Shown piece after piece: positions 21,110 to 33,204 of a DNA stretch of 64,000 nt; the first letter of the stretch is position 1, and every line of letters begins with the position of its first letter. The notes under the pieces were generated by a model. The model was not told the origin of the DNA. It made no database searches and was given only the letters and a program-made list of their open reading frames with translations. A program made the position numbers and the translations under genes. The DNA is from Hybos culiciformis (taxonomy: Eukaryota > Arthropoda > Insecta > Diptera > Hybotidae), in NCBI GenBank assembly GCA_964007475.1, contig CAXFZM010000186.1, positions 248,001 through 312,000 on the forward strand, written 5' to 3'.

Positions 21110-24100
21110 ATACTTGAATTCTTTCGAAAGACCTGCAGATTAATTTATGTCGCCTGATACAATGTTGTCCATGTTTAAATTATCAGCATTACGAGTCGCA
21201 TTTACTAGCACATCTGGGGCCTTGGTTCTATAAATTCGAACTCCATTAGCTCGATACTGTCGAGGACGGCTTTGTTGTGTGCATCAACTTGTGCACGAGT
21301 GGAATAAATACGAATTCCTTGATTAATAACAAAGTCGCCAGATACTTCAGTCAATAATTTTGACATTAAAATCTCAAAGTACGATACGCAGTGCATTCAA
21401 AAGATCAGCAAAAGAGGTGTCGCGTTGCTGTCTCATATTTTCAGCCAGCTCGACAAGGTTGAAAAGTCTCCATAAATGAGTTACTGGAATGAATCTTGCA
21501 GGCTGATTAAATACCTGGACTCCTCGAATAGGTGGCAATTGGAATAAATCACCAAATACCACAATATTAATTCTACCAAATGGTTCATTCTCCTTTTTCT
21601 TCAGCTGTCGTAATCTTGAGTCGATCGTAACATCTCGTAACGGACCATTGATATCTCGTCAATGAAGCGAAACTCTATTTCCTTCTACTGTTTCGCAGCA
21701 CTTTGAGATAATGTCTGGTAAGAAGTTGCAAATTTCCGACCATTTTACCGTCCTTCTCGACCGGAAGCTTGAATAGTGTGTGGAGAGTTGTACCACCAAC
21801 AATACTTGCTGCAACACCCGTCAATGCGCCTACTTTCACAGCCTTATGTTCATAACAGCGATTGACTGGTTCTTTGATTGCATTAAACGTGAATGTTTTT
21901 CCAACTCCCGCTCCTCCAGTAATTAATAATTTAATCAGATTTAGATCTCCAGCCTGCTGATTTTCAATGCTTTGAGTGATGTAATTGTACCTCGTGGCTT
22001 TAAATTCATTGCTGCACATACATTTTGAAACTGCTCATTTGACATTCCCTGATATGCTGTTGCTTCTTCTTCTTCTATATCTGCTTGAACGAATTCCTCT
22101 GGATTCTCAAGAAGGATGAAAGCATGATAAATTTTCAAATATGCATTGGTCTGTCTTAATTCCTCTTCCCGAGCAAGAAAGGCCGCACGAGCACTGTTAT
22201 GTTCATCAATCAGCTCATTCTCTGAATAGAATGGAACATACTGCAAGATTAAACTATAGAAGTAGTTCTCTGGATCGGTTTTTCTTTGAAAATATCGCAC
22301 TCTCACAACGGCTGTAACATTTCTTAACACCATTTTTGAAGTTTGATTAGTCTTCGTCTTGTTGATTGTTCCTCTTGATCAGCGTCCACACTTTCTTCAA
22401 CATCATCAGGCTTTTTAGAATAGTATGGCTCAAAATTCATTGCAAATTCAATAAGGCACATGTTGGAAAAGTCATATCCTTGTTCTTGTGTCTTGGTCGG
22501 TTCACGTAGCGATCAAAGATTTTGGAGCAAAGTTCGCTAGCCTGATTTTCTTTAAATTGTAGAATCTGATAACGTTGTGTAGGCTTTCTTGTATTTAAGA
22601 ACACACACTTTCTTGAACTTTTGCGAAGGTCTAAATGGCAAAGACGATAAACACACTCGGCTGCAGAAATTTGTCGCTCTTGTAGGATTCGCATGCATGA
22701 TTTGAAAAGTTTTCTGGCAATGTTGGTTTCGTCGCGGCGAATCCGAATAATGGCTTGAGCTATATTCTCATTCAAATCCGTAGGCTCAATTTTTGAAATG
22801 AACTTGACAATGTAATGGGCTTCATTTGTTCTACAGGGCTGAATATCAAATGTTTCCATTCTAAAGCCCGAGTACAGCCTGATTATAATTGCTGACCCAT
22901 TTTTCCCCAGTGGTGCGCTTTAAAGTACAAAATCGTCCGCCATTTCTTATAAATTCATCAGAACTCGGTGGCGTAATGCGAGTATTTTGACATGTTTTAA
23001 CGGCAGGTATACGTGTGGCGATGAATATGATTCTTTTTCACAAGTCGATATAAATTTGGATCTTCATCTTCGGTTGGATAACGGCAACTAATTACTTGAT
23101 CAATAAATTCAATTCCTTCTGGAGTTTCAAATGATGGTGAATTTTCAAACCACACAAGAAGATGAACATGTGGACTTCCTCGATTTTGAAACTCAATTCG
23201 GTACAACAAATCAATGACTGTGCCTCCAAGAATTTGATAATTGCTTTTGATTTTCTTCATAAATGCTTCGAGTCGGCGATTGAAATGTGGACTCAGAGCA
23301 ACAGGATACAGTTCAAGAAGTCGCTGAACTTCATCAATTCTTAGATGTGCAGGTTCCTCATTAGGTCTTCCATCAGCAATCAATAGAGCCTTCCGCATAT
23401 CAAGCCAATTCAAATTATTACAGCTTAGCTGGAGTTGGAGGTCCAATATAAGGAATGAACGAAATAAGTTCATTATGAGCTCTTCGCCAATATGATGTTG
23501 TTCCTCTCAGATTTCTCATATGTAGATGAAGATCTTCTACGACTCCTTCTTTTCCTCTTATAGCTTTTCCACATGCGTTGATTGTTGATTGCACTGGATG
23601 ATACTCAAACATTGAAAGAGCATAAAACAGATAATCGGTTCTTTAGAAGCGGGAATCTATACCAAGAATTCGTTGCTGAAAATAGTCTAATGGCGTAATA
23701 TTTTCACTGGCCGTTCCGCATTTAAACCATTAACACCATACGGGTATAGATGAAACCACGAAAACTCTTCTGTCTTTTTTTTGCGATTGACATTAACGAT
23801 GTTATCCTTTGTTTTGCGCACATTTTCATTGATATTTCGAATTTCTAATTCATCATTCAGATCTGGTTTATTATAATCAATTGGAGCCATAGTTGATGTT
23901 TGGACAGGAACAAATTGGGATGAATTGATTTGTTGGGATATATTTTCCATGGGAACATCTTTATCTACCATCACCATTGAGTGTGCTTGTAGATATTGGA
24001 GCATTGCTACTACGCCTCCTTCAAAAATTACATTGATTGCATTGATTGCAAATAGGGTTCCTGATCTCGAGTGCACAGTTCGACGGACGATACGCATGAA

Positions 24101-24670
24101 TTCGTCGATGGTATCACATTCAATAACACAGGCTTTTCCATCGTGTGTTCTGCTCTTTCCTTTTGGTCCGCATGAGTAGGAATCGGTGAAATAGAATTTG
24201 TCTTCATAATGCATCAATCCAAAGGAGCTTCCAGCGACAACTAAAACTCCAGCATTATGTTTACAGCAGAAAGAAGACTAATGAAATTGATGTCATCATT
24301 CTCTGTGTCGCATAAACTTCCACTGAATGCACCATTAATGACGTCATATTCAAGTCCAAATGCTTCATCATACATTAACATATCGCGTTTTACTACATCA
24401 AGATTTCTGATTTCCAAGTAGCCATTTTCGGGATTATTGTCGTCTCCCAATCGATCCACACATACAAATTATCACCTTCAAGCACGTTTTTGTTCAATAT
24501 ATTTGTATCCCATCGGCTAGGTGGCAAAATGGAGGCACGTATCAAATTTGCTACAACCATGGCGAAGTGGTCCTGCATGACCAGACTGAAAAACCTCATA
24601 ATTTCCTTGATACCAAGTAGCACGTACAAGTCGCGACTGATCTTTAATTCTCATATACGCGTTATGACTC
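21110..24670 (-). pseudogene. Helitron Rep-helicase, decayed
   Basis: Minus-strand fragments follow the order of a Helitron Rep-helicase. From 24670: HNAYMRIKDQSRLVR-like N-terminal region; 24217-23687 conserved region with FSWFHLYPYGVNGL; 23612-22997 the Rep core with the HUH motif (SPHVHLLVW, about 23170); 22859-22437 the second Rep part. Then a PIF1-type helicase: Walker A GGAGVGKTF (about 21910), GDLFQLPPI (about 21550) and a C-terminal part to about 21110. In the Tyr motif the first Tyr is present (AHYIVKF) but the second is Phe. Several frameshifts and stops break it. Helitron ends were not located. Confidence 0.85.
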
Positions 24671-24730
24671 GGAGCACTGATGACTGGTTAATTTTTTCCA
24701 GATTTTTATGTCATGAAGTATTTTAATTGT

Positions 24731-25739
24731 TTTAAATAAATTATTAAATTTTTTAAATTTTACGATTTTTGAGTTTCGGGTAAAAATGCACGGAATTCCA
24801 GATATTCCTTTTTCATATTTCGCTTAGTGAAGGGCAACACATTTTATGAAAAAAGAATTCCTTTTCTGGTTACTTTTATGCTAGAGACATTGTCGACGTA
24901 GTTTACGCGAGTTTACGAAACAACGCCACGCGACGTAAAAAAGAATATGATAATTGGAGTATTTTGCCAGTTCAGTTACAAAAAAGTAAAGCAATTGCAT
25001 TTCTTAATATCTATGGTGTAGAAATATCTATGGTCTAAAAATATAAAAAAAAAATTATTTTTTAACTTTTACGCGGGAGAAGTATAATTTACGTGTTTGA
25101 ATATAATACGTCTTTTTTATGTCGCATGAACTACGTCGAAAATATCTTCGTTGAGTTTGTTTTACTTCTAACTGGCGAGTTACTGAAAGTTTTGGAACGA
25201 TTCGGAAGGCAGAAAAGAAGGTTGCAGTTTCTCTTTGAAAAATAATAAATAAAATTGTATCCCGTTTTTTTTATCTTTATATATGTATATATTTATTTAT
25301 TTGTTATTTGTTTTTTATTATCTAATCCAGCAAGTGAATTCGTTTATTAAAAATATTAATTTATGTTTATTGTTTTTTACTTGTAATAAGAAAAGATTAA
25401 TATAAGATACATGTAACTCAATTCTCAACAGTTTTTTTTATATCCATGGTTGAAGAAATACATATTTATAAGCTGATAAACAAAAATTTTAAAATCTGTT
25501 CCCTAGAATTCTTTCTGTCTACTCATTTTGCTAAACGAACAGATCAACTATCCTGTTCACCTCCCTGATTCAATAAAGCATTAAAAACTATAAGAAATAA
25601 AAAAAAATATCCTCAAATACTCTAAGTTACCTCAACTCTATTCATCTAATTTTTTTGCAAAACATTTCTCTGAATCTTTTTCTGACTTTAACTTGTGTGT
25701 TGATACTGTCTGACCATTTCAGTTATTTAAGTGACAGTC
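24731..25739. other. Non-coding interval
   Basis: No gene recognised between the Helitron remnant and the LINE fragment. Confidence 0.45.
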
Positions 25740-26500
25740 CATAAACTTCATTGTTCGCAATTCCAATTGATGTGAATGATGTATTTAAATTTTTATCAAA
25801 ACGTCAAGACGATTGCACATCTGGGCCTGATGCGGTCCCCACTATAATTTTAAAGAATTGTGCTAGAGTTTTATTATTCATTATTTTATTGAGTTTTATT
25901 ATTCATTATTTTGGAATGACTCATACATTATTCCTGTTTTTAAGAAGGGTTGAGAGCCCTAACCTATTGGAAAAAATATTCTGAATTATTGAGGCTGTTA
26001 TATCGAATGAAACACATTATAATTTTAGGGATTTTATTACTAATAATCAGAAGATTTTTTAACGGTAATTTGGTTGAAAAAACATCGGCTTACAGAGATA
26101 ATATGGAGAAAGGATGTATCAAACTGATCCTGTGTGCACCGATTTAAGCAAAGCGTGTGATATCTTCCGCCATAAAGTAATTTTATTCAAATTGACTGCT
26201 TTTTTCCGGGAGCGAAAAAACCTGGGGATGGTCCACGTGAATATCAAGTTAAATTTCGATCAGCTTCTCGTTAACTTAATAAACCTCCAAAAACAATAAG
26301 GATAATCTTCTTAGTGATCCTAAATATTTCAATATAAACTGAACAACATTTTAACTCTTAGAGTCCATGAATTTAAAGATCTCGGTATTTTATGAGATCA
26401 TCCATTGACATTAAAATGATTTTTAAATTCAATTGTAAATAGAGTAAATTCAACTGAAGGTTTGATAGAACGTTGGTCAAGAGTTTCTGATCCATACGTT
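25740..26500 (+). pseudogene. Non-LTR retrotransposon (LINE) reverse transcriptase fragment
   Basis: Successive frames give pieces of a LINE RT: a TSGPDAVPTIILKNC block (about 25820-25860), an SYIIPVFKKG-like block, a TDLSKACDIFRHK block (about 26138) and an HEFKDLGIL block (about 26366). The blocks are in RT order but in changing frames, so the copy is dead. The style is that of Jockey/CR1-like LINEs. Confidence 0.7.
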
Positions 26501-26952
26501 ACCAGATCAAGTGTGCCGCCTTTTTTTTCTAGCGATATCAATAGAATCAGTACAGTTTGATTTTGAAGAAGTAACTTTGAATTTGAACAAATTTATAACC
26601 TAATATCACTATTACTCACTTGTGAATTGTATATGGTTTTGTGTTTATTACTTTCGATGTATGTTTATGTTGAAAACGATTGCATGGTTATCGTATGTTT
26701 TTGTTTTCCTTTTTGTACCTAAATGTAAATTTACTAATGTTCTTTTCCAAATTTAAAATCTGTAATTATTTTTTCATGTTCTCTGTTCTTGCTTTAAGAA
26801 TGAGATGTAGTTGATGTGCTATCCACAGAGCCCCCCATTTCTTATTAGATGGAATGAGAAAGTGATGGTAAATTTTTAAAGACAATATATAGTTCGTCAG
26901 CTGGTTAGTGAAATCAACTAGTTTCTTTATAATTTACACTTTTTAATAAGGA

Positions 26953-27333
26953 TGAGCAAAAAATTTAGTACACAATTTTGTAACATCCGAGGTTTGGAAG
27001 CGAATTTCCAAGCCGTTCAAATCCATTTGGCCTCTGCTGGCCTCTGCCGTTCTGGCTTTAAGTGAGACCCAATTATTGCACAACGGAGACCCTAGCCGTT
27101 TTTCAATCCCCGCTTATGATCTTCACTCTTTATACGTTTCCCACAGAGGAGTCGCCGTTTATAAAAAGAATGACGTTGCTTGTTATCCCATTACAAATTT
27201 AAAATCATCAAGTCCCTTCTTAAATTTTCTTTGGTTCAAATTAAGAATCAACAAACACGTCATCTATTTTTGCTTCCTTTACAGAAGCCCACAACTGACT
27301 GGCAGTGATCATGCATATAAACATTTTATTTAA
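26953..27333 (+). pseudogene. LINE apurinic endonuclease fragment
   Basis: From ATG 26953 the sequence reads CNIRGLEANFQAV, then after a frame break ALSETQLL (the Glu of the endonuclease SET/E motif), HRGVAVY and YFCFLYRSP. These are motifs of the LINE APE-type endonuclease, which normally precedes RT. Here it lies downstream of the RT fragment, so the two are separate insertions or have been rearranged. Confidence 0.65.
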
Positions 27334-27589
27334 TTTTTGAAATTTCCATAGTTTTATTTTACTATTATTTTCCTATTTGCCTACCCAAGAAACATTTTAA
27401 TCTCAGTTTTTTTGTTATACCTACTTCAGAGCTTTATAAGAGAATAATAATTGATTTGGCCAAGAAAGAATTTGTGTATACACTAATAGACTCTTATTAG
27501 AATTTCGATTAAATGGATCAAAGATTTTGAGATTAATTAATCTCGAAAACCGATATTAAAGTTCACTTTTTTTTCTTAAAGAGTCAATT

Positions 27590-28080
27590 GATTTAAAAAA
27601 CCGGCGTTAAAAATCAACTTTGATTATTAACAGTGTCATTTGCGTACTTTATTAGTATCCATTCAGTGTCAAATTATTTTGTGTATTCATAAAATAAAAA
27701 TAAAAATAAAATGTGTATATCAAATTAAGTACGAAATCGTTTTTTCTCTCTGAGTACACCCATACTTACATAATTATTAGACTGTATAACTGTAGCTGTA
27801 GGTAATCTTTATCAAGAACCGGCATTATAATTTAATTTTGTTTATTAAAGATCTCATTTGATCATGTTATGAGTATACAATCAACAAAAAAAGGATTCCA
27901 AAAAAACATGTATTGATTTTTTTTTTGAGTACACCTATACTAAGATAATTATTAGAATGTATAATATGAAATATTTTTTCGATGTAGGGAATCTCTATCA
28001 AGAACCGGCATTATAAATCACTTTTGTCACTTTTAAAGATCTCATTTGATCATGTTATTAGTATCCATCCGAAAATTGTA
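27590..28080. repeat. Tandem repeat, period about 186 bp, two to three diverged copies
   Basis: ATCAAGAACCGGCATTATAA occurs at 27811 and 27997, and AAAGATCTCATTTGATCATG recurs at the same spacing. GAGTACACC(C/T)ATACT with AATTATTAGA repeats likewise. A more diverged third copy with AACCGGCGTTAAAAATCA lies near 27600. It ends about 195 bp upstream of the transposase ATG at 28275. Confidence 0.75.
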
Positions 28081-29255
28081 CTGTGTGAGGGAGAAAAAAC
28101 AAGTGAAAAGAAAAAAAAATTCTTTATTTACATTTTGGTTTTAATACAGTTGTCCTTCTCTTGTTTTCTTCTATCTTGTTCTTTCTTTTAGAAGCTAAAT
28201 TGACAAAAAACGAGAACTCGAAAATTTTTCAATATTTTTAATTATTTTTGGTAAAAAAAAAAAAATTGATTTAAATGAGAAGTGGAAAAAAATTAAAAAA
28301 AGTGGGGCTTTTTATAGGAAAGTTCATGATGAAAAAAAAAAAAACTGAACATAGAGATTTTTTTCAACTATCGGGTGAAAATTCAGTTGCTGGAAGCAGC
28401 TCATTCTTGCAGAGCGATTCTTCATCAGATGAATTCGACTTGTTCGAATGTTCGGATGAGAGCTCTGATGAAGAATTTGAAAACGACAATAATGCGTTAA
28501 ACCTTCAAGAGGAATTGCGATCTTGGGCTATTACGCATAATTTAACCCATGCAGCCTTAAAAGACTTGTTGGTAATTTTGAAACCATCTTTTCCACAACT
28601 TCCTAAAGATCCAAGGACATTAATGGAAACTCCAGTTCAAAAAATTTCACTTGTAGAACTCGGACATAATGGTAAGTATCAAAAAAACTGAATAAATGTA
28701 ATGAAAAAAAAACCATTTTTCAGACTGACTGTCACAAAACATTTTTTCTCCTTTAAATAGGCTCTTACTGGCACCAAGGGGTTGAAAATTGTCTGCGATT
28801 AGCTTTTCAAGATTTGAATCACTCCCTTGAAGTCAAAATCAACATCAACATCGACGGTTTGCCAGTGTATAAAAGCTCAAAATTTCAGTTTTGGCCCATA
28901 TTATTTAATGTGTATAAATTAGATAAAGTTAAGCCAATGGTAGCTGGAATTTTTTGCGGAACTTCCAAGCCAAACAACATAGTTGATTTCTTGAGACCAT
29001 TCGTTTTAGAGTTGTCAAATATTCTAATAAATGGGATTAAAATCAATGACAACACGTTGAAAGTATCAGTGCGTGCTTTCATATGCGACTCACCCGCTAG
29101 GGCATTCATAAAAGGTAAAAAATTTTCAATTGGCGAACAATTCATCTAATTGCTATTAACCATATTACTGAGACATCGTTTCAGCAATTCACTGTAAAAT
29201 AATTCACCTATCGGTTATTAATTGAGCTTTCCATGTTGTTGATTTTGAATTGTAG

Positions 29256-29820
29256 ACAGCTCCCGTCTGCCCCTGTCGTATGCCACCCGTCTACCCCCCG
29301 TCTACCCCTCGTCTACCCCCCGTCTACCCCCCGTCTACCCCCCGTCTACCCCCCGTCTACCCCCCGTCTACCCCCCGTCTACCCCCCGTCTACCCCCCGT
29401 CTACCCCCCGTCTACTCCCCCGTCTACCCCCCGTCTACCTACCGTCTACCCCCCGTCTACCCCCCGTCTTCCCCCGTCTACACCCGGCCACCCCCCGTCT
29501 ACCCCCGTCTACCCCCCGTCTACCCCCCGTCTGCCCTTCCCGTCATCCCCTCTCGTCTGCTCCTCCCGTCCTGTCTTACCGTCACCCCCTTCGGTCTGTC
29601 TCTCCGGTCTGCCCTCCGGTCTGCCCTCCGGTCTGCCCCTCCAGTCTGCCCCTCCGGTCTGCCTCTCCCCTCTGCCCCTTCCGTCTGCCCTTCCCGTCAT
29701 CCCCTCCCGTCCTGTCCTACCATCTGGCCGTCCCGTCTGCTTCTCCAGTCTGCCGCTACCGTCTGCCCCTCCCATCGTCCTTCCCGTCTGCCGATCCCAT
29801 CTGCCCCTTCCCCCTTCACA
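29256..29820. repeat. C-rich minisatellite (11-bp CCCCCCGTCTA unit, then degenerate units)
   Basis: From 29280 to about 29530 an 11-bp unit TACCCCCCGTC repeats some twenty times with few changes. To 29820 it passes into longer CTGCCCCTCC-type units. It is the most GC-rich part of the window and pyrimidine-only on the plus strand, so the minus strand has runs of five to six G every 11 bases. The proline-rich ORFs read through it are artefacts. Confidence 0.9.
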
Positions 29821-29834
29821 TGGGATATGTAAAA

Positions 29835-29982
29835 TAGTATACAACCGATTCCCAGACCTACTGAATATACACACAAAATTTCATAAAAATCGGTCTAGCC
29901 GTTTTGGACGCGTTTGTGGACTAACACAAAAACCATGAGAAAACCATGAGAAAAACACGAGAATTTTATATATATAGATAGA
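29835..29982 (+). mobile_element. 3' tail of an unassigned transposable element
   Basis: AAAATCGGTCTAGCCGTTTT followed by CACGAGAATTTTATATATAT and TAGATAGAT is a form I know from 3' ends of dispersed insect repeats. It directly follows the minisatellite, which may be the body of the same element. Confidence 0.4.
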
Positions 29983-31269
29983 TGAATTGCGCTTATACGG
30001 TGAAGTACTTTACATTGTACAGAGCCTAGTATTTTAAAAACATCGAATACGAAAGTTTTTTATTTATAGGCGTAAGCAATTTTAATGGACAGCATGGATG
30101 CTTGAAATGCACAACAGTTGGAGAGTACTCATATGAAAAGAGATGCAACGTATTTCCTAGAATAAAATGCCCCAAACGCACCGATGATGGTTTTCGAAAA
30201 AATCAATATGAAGAACACCAGAAATGCGAAACTCCCGTAAAAGACCTTCCTATTGATTTGGTGGAAGATATTCCTGTAGGAGATGAATTACATCTACTAC
30301 ATTTGGGAATTATGAAGCGATTTTTAATTGGCTTTAGGGATGGATCCTTAGGTCGCAAAACGAAATGGTCAGCTATGATCATTTCCCAAATATCCGAGCA
30401 GTTAGTGCGAATGAAACTACCATCAGAAATTCATAGATCTGTTCGGGGACTTGATTGTTTGGCTTTTTGTGGTTTTTAAGGATTCCTTACCTAGCTTCGC
30501 ATATGATCATTTCGTTTTATTATTTTGTGCGGTTACTATATGTTCTGCAGAAATATATTTTTATTTATTACCAGTAGCTGAGCAATTAATTGAAGATTTC
30601 GTAAAACAATTTAAAGAAATTTATGGAGAACAACTGATGACAAGTAATGTCCACAACTTGATTCACTTGGTGGACGAAGTTAAAATGTATTTAGCTTGAT
30701 AGATATAAAAAAAGTCCTTCTATTCGATTCTATTTTATTTTATTAGGTTTGGAGTCCTATCAAGCTTCAGTGCCTATCCTTTTGAAACAATGTTGGGAAA
30801 TATTAAGCGTTTGTTGAGAGGTGGTGCCAATTCATTAGCTCAAGCTGCCAGAAGGATAGAAGAAATTTCTAGATCGAAATTTGTTTCAAAGGATGGGGTA
30901 TTGCAATTATATCCAGCTCTTGGAAAATTAATGAATGTTAAAAATAATAATTTAGCATCAAATTCGATTTTGGAAAATCTAGAACGAAAAATATTTTCCA
31001 ACAAGGTTCATATTGGTCAAAATATCTCCCTTGATGATTCGTTTAAAAATAAATGGTTTTTGTCTACAAATAAAGTTATTGTAGCAATGTATCAAGCCTT
31101 TAAATCTAACTCCGATATTTATATAATCGGATACAATTTAACTAATACAGACAGCTTTTTCAAAATACCTATTGATTCTAAATTATTAAACATTTTCTTT
31201 TCGAATATAAATAATTTAAATGTAACCACAAGTTTGTCCAGCGTAGACGATATTGTATGTAAACTTGTA

Positions 31270-31992
31270 ACGGGTGTTTTTTTATTTGGGTACACAAACT
31301 AAATTGAAATAAAACAAAAAGTATTAGAGATAAATCATTTTTTTTTTTTTTATTTTGAAGAACATTCTTTACCATTATGTTTTAAATAAAACTTCTTTCA
31401 AATGAGTGCCCTGTGCTGCTTTGAGGAACGATATTCTGGAAGTCCAATTTTTTGCCACTTTTTCACATAAATCAGCTCGAATATCGGCTATAACACGTCG
31501 AATCTCAACTTCCAGGTCTTCAATTGTTTGTGGTTTATTGGCATAAACCAATGACTTCACATAACTAGAGCCTTAATTCACATAACTAGAGCCTTAATTC
31601 GAGAAAAGTTCAATGGAACGTTTATTTCACGTTTTGAAGAAGTGAGTTGGCCTCCAAGATCATGCGATATAACTCCTTGTGACTTCTTCTTATGGGGTTA
31701 TGTGAAGTCATTGGTTTATGCCAATAAACCACAAACAATTGAAGACCTGGAAGTTGAGATTCGACGTGTTATAGCCGATATTCGAGCTGATTTATGTGAA
31801 AAAGTGGCAAAAAATTGGACTTCCAGAATATCGTTCCTCAAAGCAGCACAGGGCACTCATTTGAAAGAAGTTTTATTTAAAACATAATGGTAAAGAATGT
31901 TCTTCAAAATAAAAAAAAAAAAAATGATTTATCTCTAATACTTTTTGTTTTATTTCAATTTAGTTTGTGTACCCAAATAAAAAAACACCCGT
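31270..31992. mobile_element. Palindromic mariner insertion (two inverted transposase 3' ends)
   Basis: The element starts ACGGGTGTTTTTTTATTTGG and ends with the complement, flanked by TA at 31268-31269 and 31993-31994. The left arm (31270 to about 31564) and right arm (about 31696 to 31992) appear identical apart from the poly-A length. Each arm encodes the same mariner transposase C-terminus: minus 31560-31375 and plus 31642-31887, the latter with WPPRSCDITPCDFFLWGY, which holds the third catalytic Asp region. About 130 bp of single-copy spacer lies between. It interrupts the last exon of the Tnp2-like gene. Neither arm has the N-terminal or first catalytic parts. Confidence 0.88.
31642..31887 (+). 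pseudogene. Mariner transposase C-terminal fragment
   Basis: 81 residues starting in the catalytic-domain end (WPPRSCDITPCDFFLWGYVK) and running to the natural C-terminus. A 61-residue inverted copy of its last part is on the minus strand at 31560-31375. The DNA-binding half is absent, so it cannot transpose by itself. Confidence 0.85.
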
Positions 31993-32056
31993 TACCTGTT
32001 CCCTACAAAGATAAATTAGTATTCTTTCCATTAATTCATACTTACCAAAAAAATTA

Positions 32057-32729
32057 ACTATAATATATTATAGACTGATTATAAAAGTTAAATAAAATAT
32101 TTGTTAGTTATTTTATTTATATTTAGTTATGTTTAATAGGATTCAAATAATAATAAATTCATTTATAATGATATATGTAACACATAAAAATAATATAGTT
32201 TTAAATTAAATTATTGCATTTAATTAATATCTCATTTTAAGCTTCATAAGCATTTCAGTTTATTTATTAGGAACTATAGTAAGACAACTTATAAGTTATA
32301 ATAGAAAACTTCTTATATAAATTTAGAAAATTGCAAAACAAAATTAAATTGTAAATTATCTTAATTAAAAAGTTATTAAAAATAGTTGTTCTCACATTAA
32401 ATTTAAAAAATAAAACATTTTTCGTTATATCAGTTTTTTAATTAAAATATGATGTTTAATCAAATATGATTAATTGCATTTAAATATCTTAATGTGGTCA
32501 GTCAAATTATTGTTTTGCATAAAAATAAAATCTTAAGAAAATTAAAATTAAAATTTGGTATTTGTATTTCAATATCTAAATTCTTTCAAATTATTTTATA
32601 ATTTTTAAAAGTTTTCCGTTTATTGTTATTGTTATTGTAATGTTTTAATTACACTAACAAAATTAAAAATTTAAAATATAGGAATCAATTTGTATAATTA
32701 TAAAATTTAGTTAAAAAATATTTCATTTT
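32057..32729. other. Non-coding AT-rich interval
   Basis: Nothing recognised except at 32500-32570, where CAAATTATTGTTTTGCAT and the following bases match the outer part of the foldback at 32730-33030. Confidence 0.5.
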
Positions 32730-33030
32730 AAACAAATTTTAATTCAAATTTCTTTAAGATGCTTATTTTAATGCCAAACAATGCAAAACAATAATTTGAT
32801 AACATTTAGTTATTTAAATTTAATTAAAAATTCATTAAATAAATCGTATTTTAAATAAAAATTTATTTAATGAAACATATTTCATTAAATAAATTTTTAT
32901 TTAAAATACGATTTGTTTAATGAATTTTAAATTAAATTTAAATAACTAAATGTTATCAAATTATTGTTTTGCATTTTTCGGCATTAAAATAAGCATCTTA
33001 ATAAAATTAAAATTAAAATTTGTTTATGTA
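32730..33030. repeat. Foldback element with arms of about 130 bp
   Basis: The left arm 32730-32868 (with AAGATGCTTATTTTAATGCC) is repeated inverted at about 32874-33028 with few differences and a loop of only about five bases. A long hairpin is expected in single strands. The outer segment recurs once at 32500-32570. Confidence 0.8.
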
Positions 33031-33204
33031 TATATATATAAAAATATAAATCTTGAAAAAATTAAAAAAAAAAGACAAAAAATAGACACTGGCAGTGTGA
33101 AAATATTGCAGATTAAAAAAAAAATAATAGTAACTCAATATTTAAAAGTTAACTTCAACTAAATATAAATTTATTGAAAATTATTAATTATTGTCTTTTT
33201 CATT

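Larger units (their letters stand above)
29115..30069 (+). other. Second intron of the Tnp2-like gene, loaded with repeats
   Basis: The donor GTAAAA at 29115 and the acceptor TTATTTATAG ending at 30069 restore the frame between AFIK and GVSNFNG. The intron holds the C-rich minisatellite and a TE tail listed separately. Confidence 0.75.
28275..32056 (+). pseudogene. Tnp2-like transposase gene, five exons, damaged
   Basis: Exons 28275-28671, 28761-29114, 30070-30686 and 30747-31268 join through clean GT-AG introns, and the last exon resumes at 31995. The N-terminus is Lys-rich then Ser/Asp-rich and acidic. A later part has SVRAFICDSPARAF, then after the second intron GQHGCLKC (zinc-binding-like), then LPIDLVEDIP and ELHLLHLGIMKRF, resembling the D-x-MH-LxLG motif of Tnp2/CACTA-type transposases. 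A conserved SNVHNLIHLVDEV and a YPFETMLG block follow. Damage: near 30470 about a dozen residues seem lost with a frameshift, and a mariner copy sits in the last exon. Known to me as a widespread insect transposase-like family; superfamily placement is inference. Confidence 0.75.

Noticed and set aside
29233..29874. Three long ORFs (proline-rich on plus, Gly/Arg-rich on minus) across the C-rich array
   Set aside because: They are frames read through an 11-bp repeat inside an intron; no start context or conserved domain.
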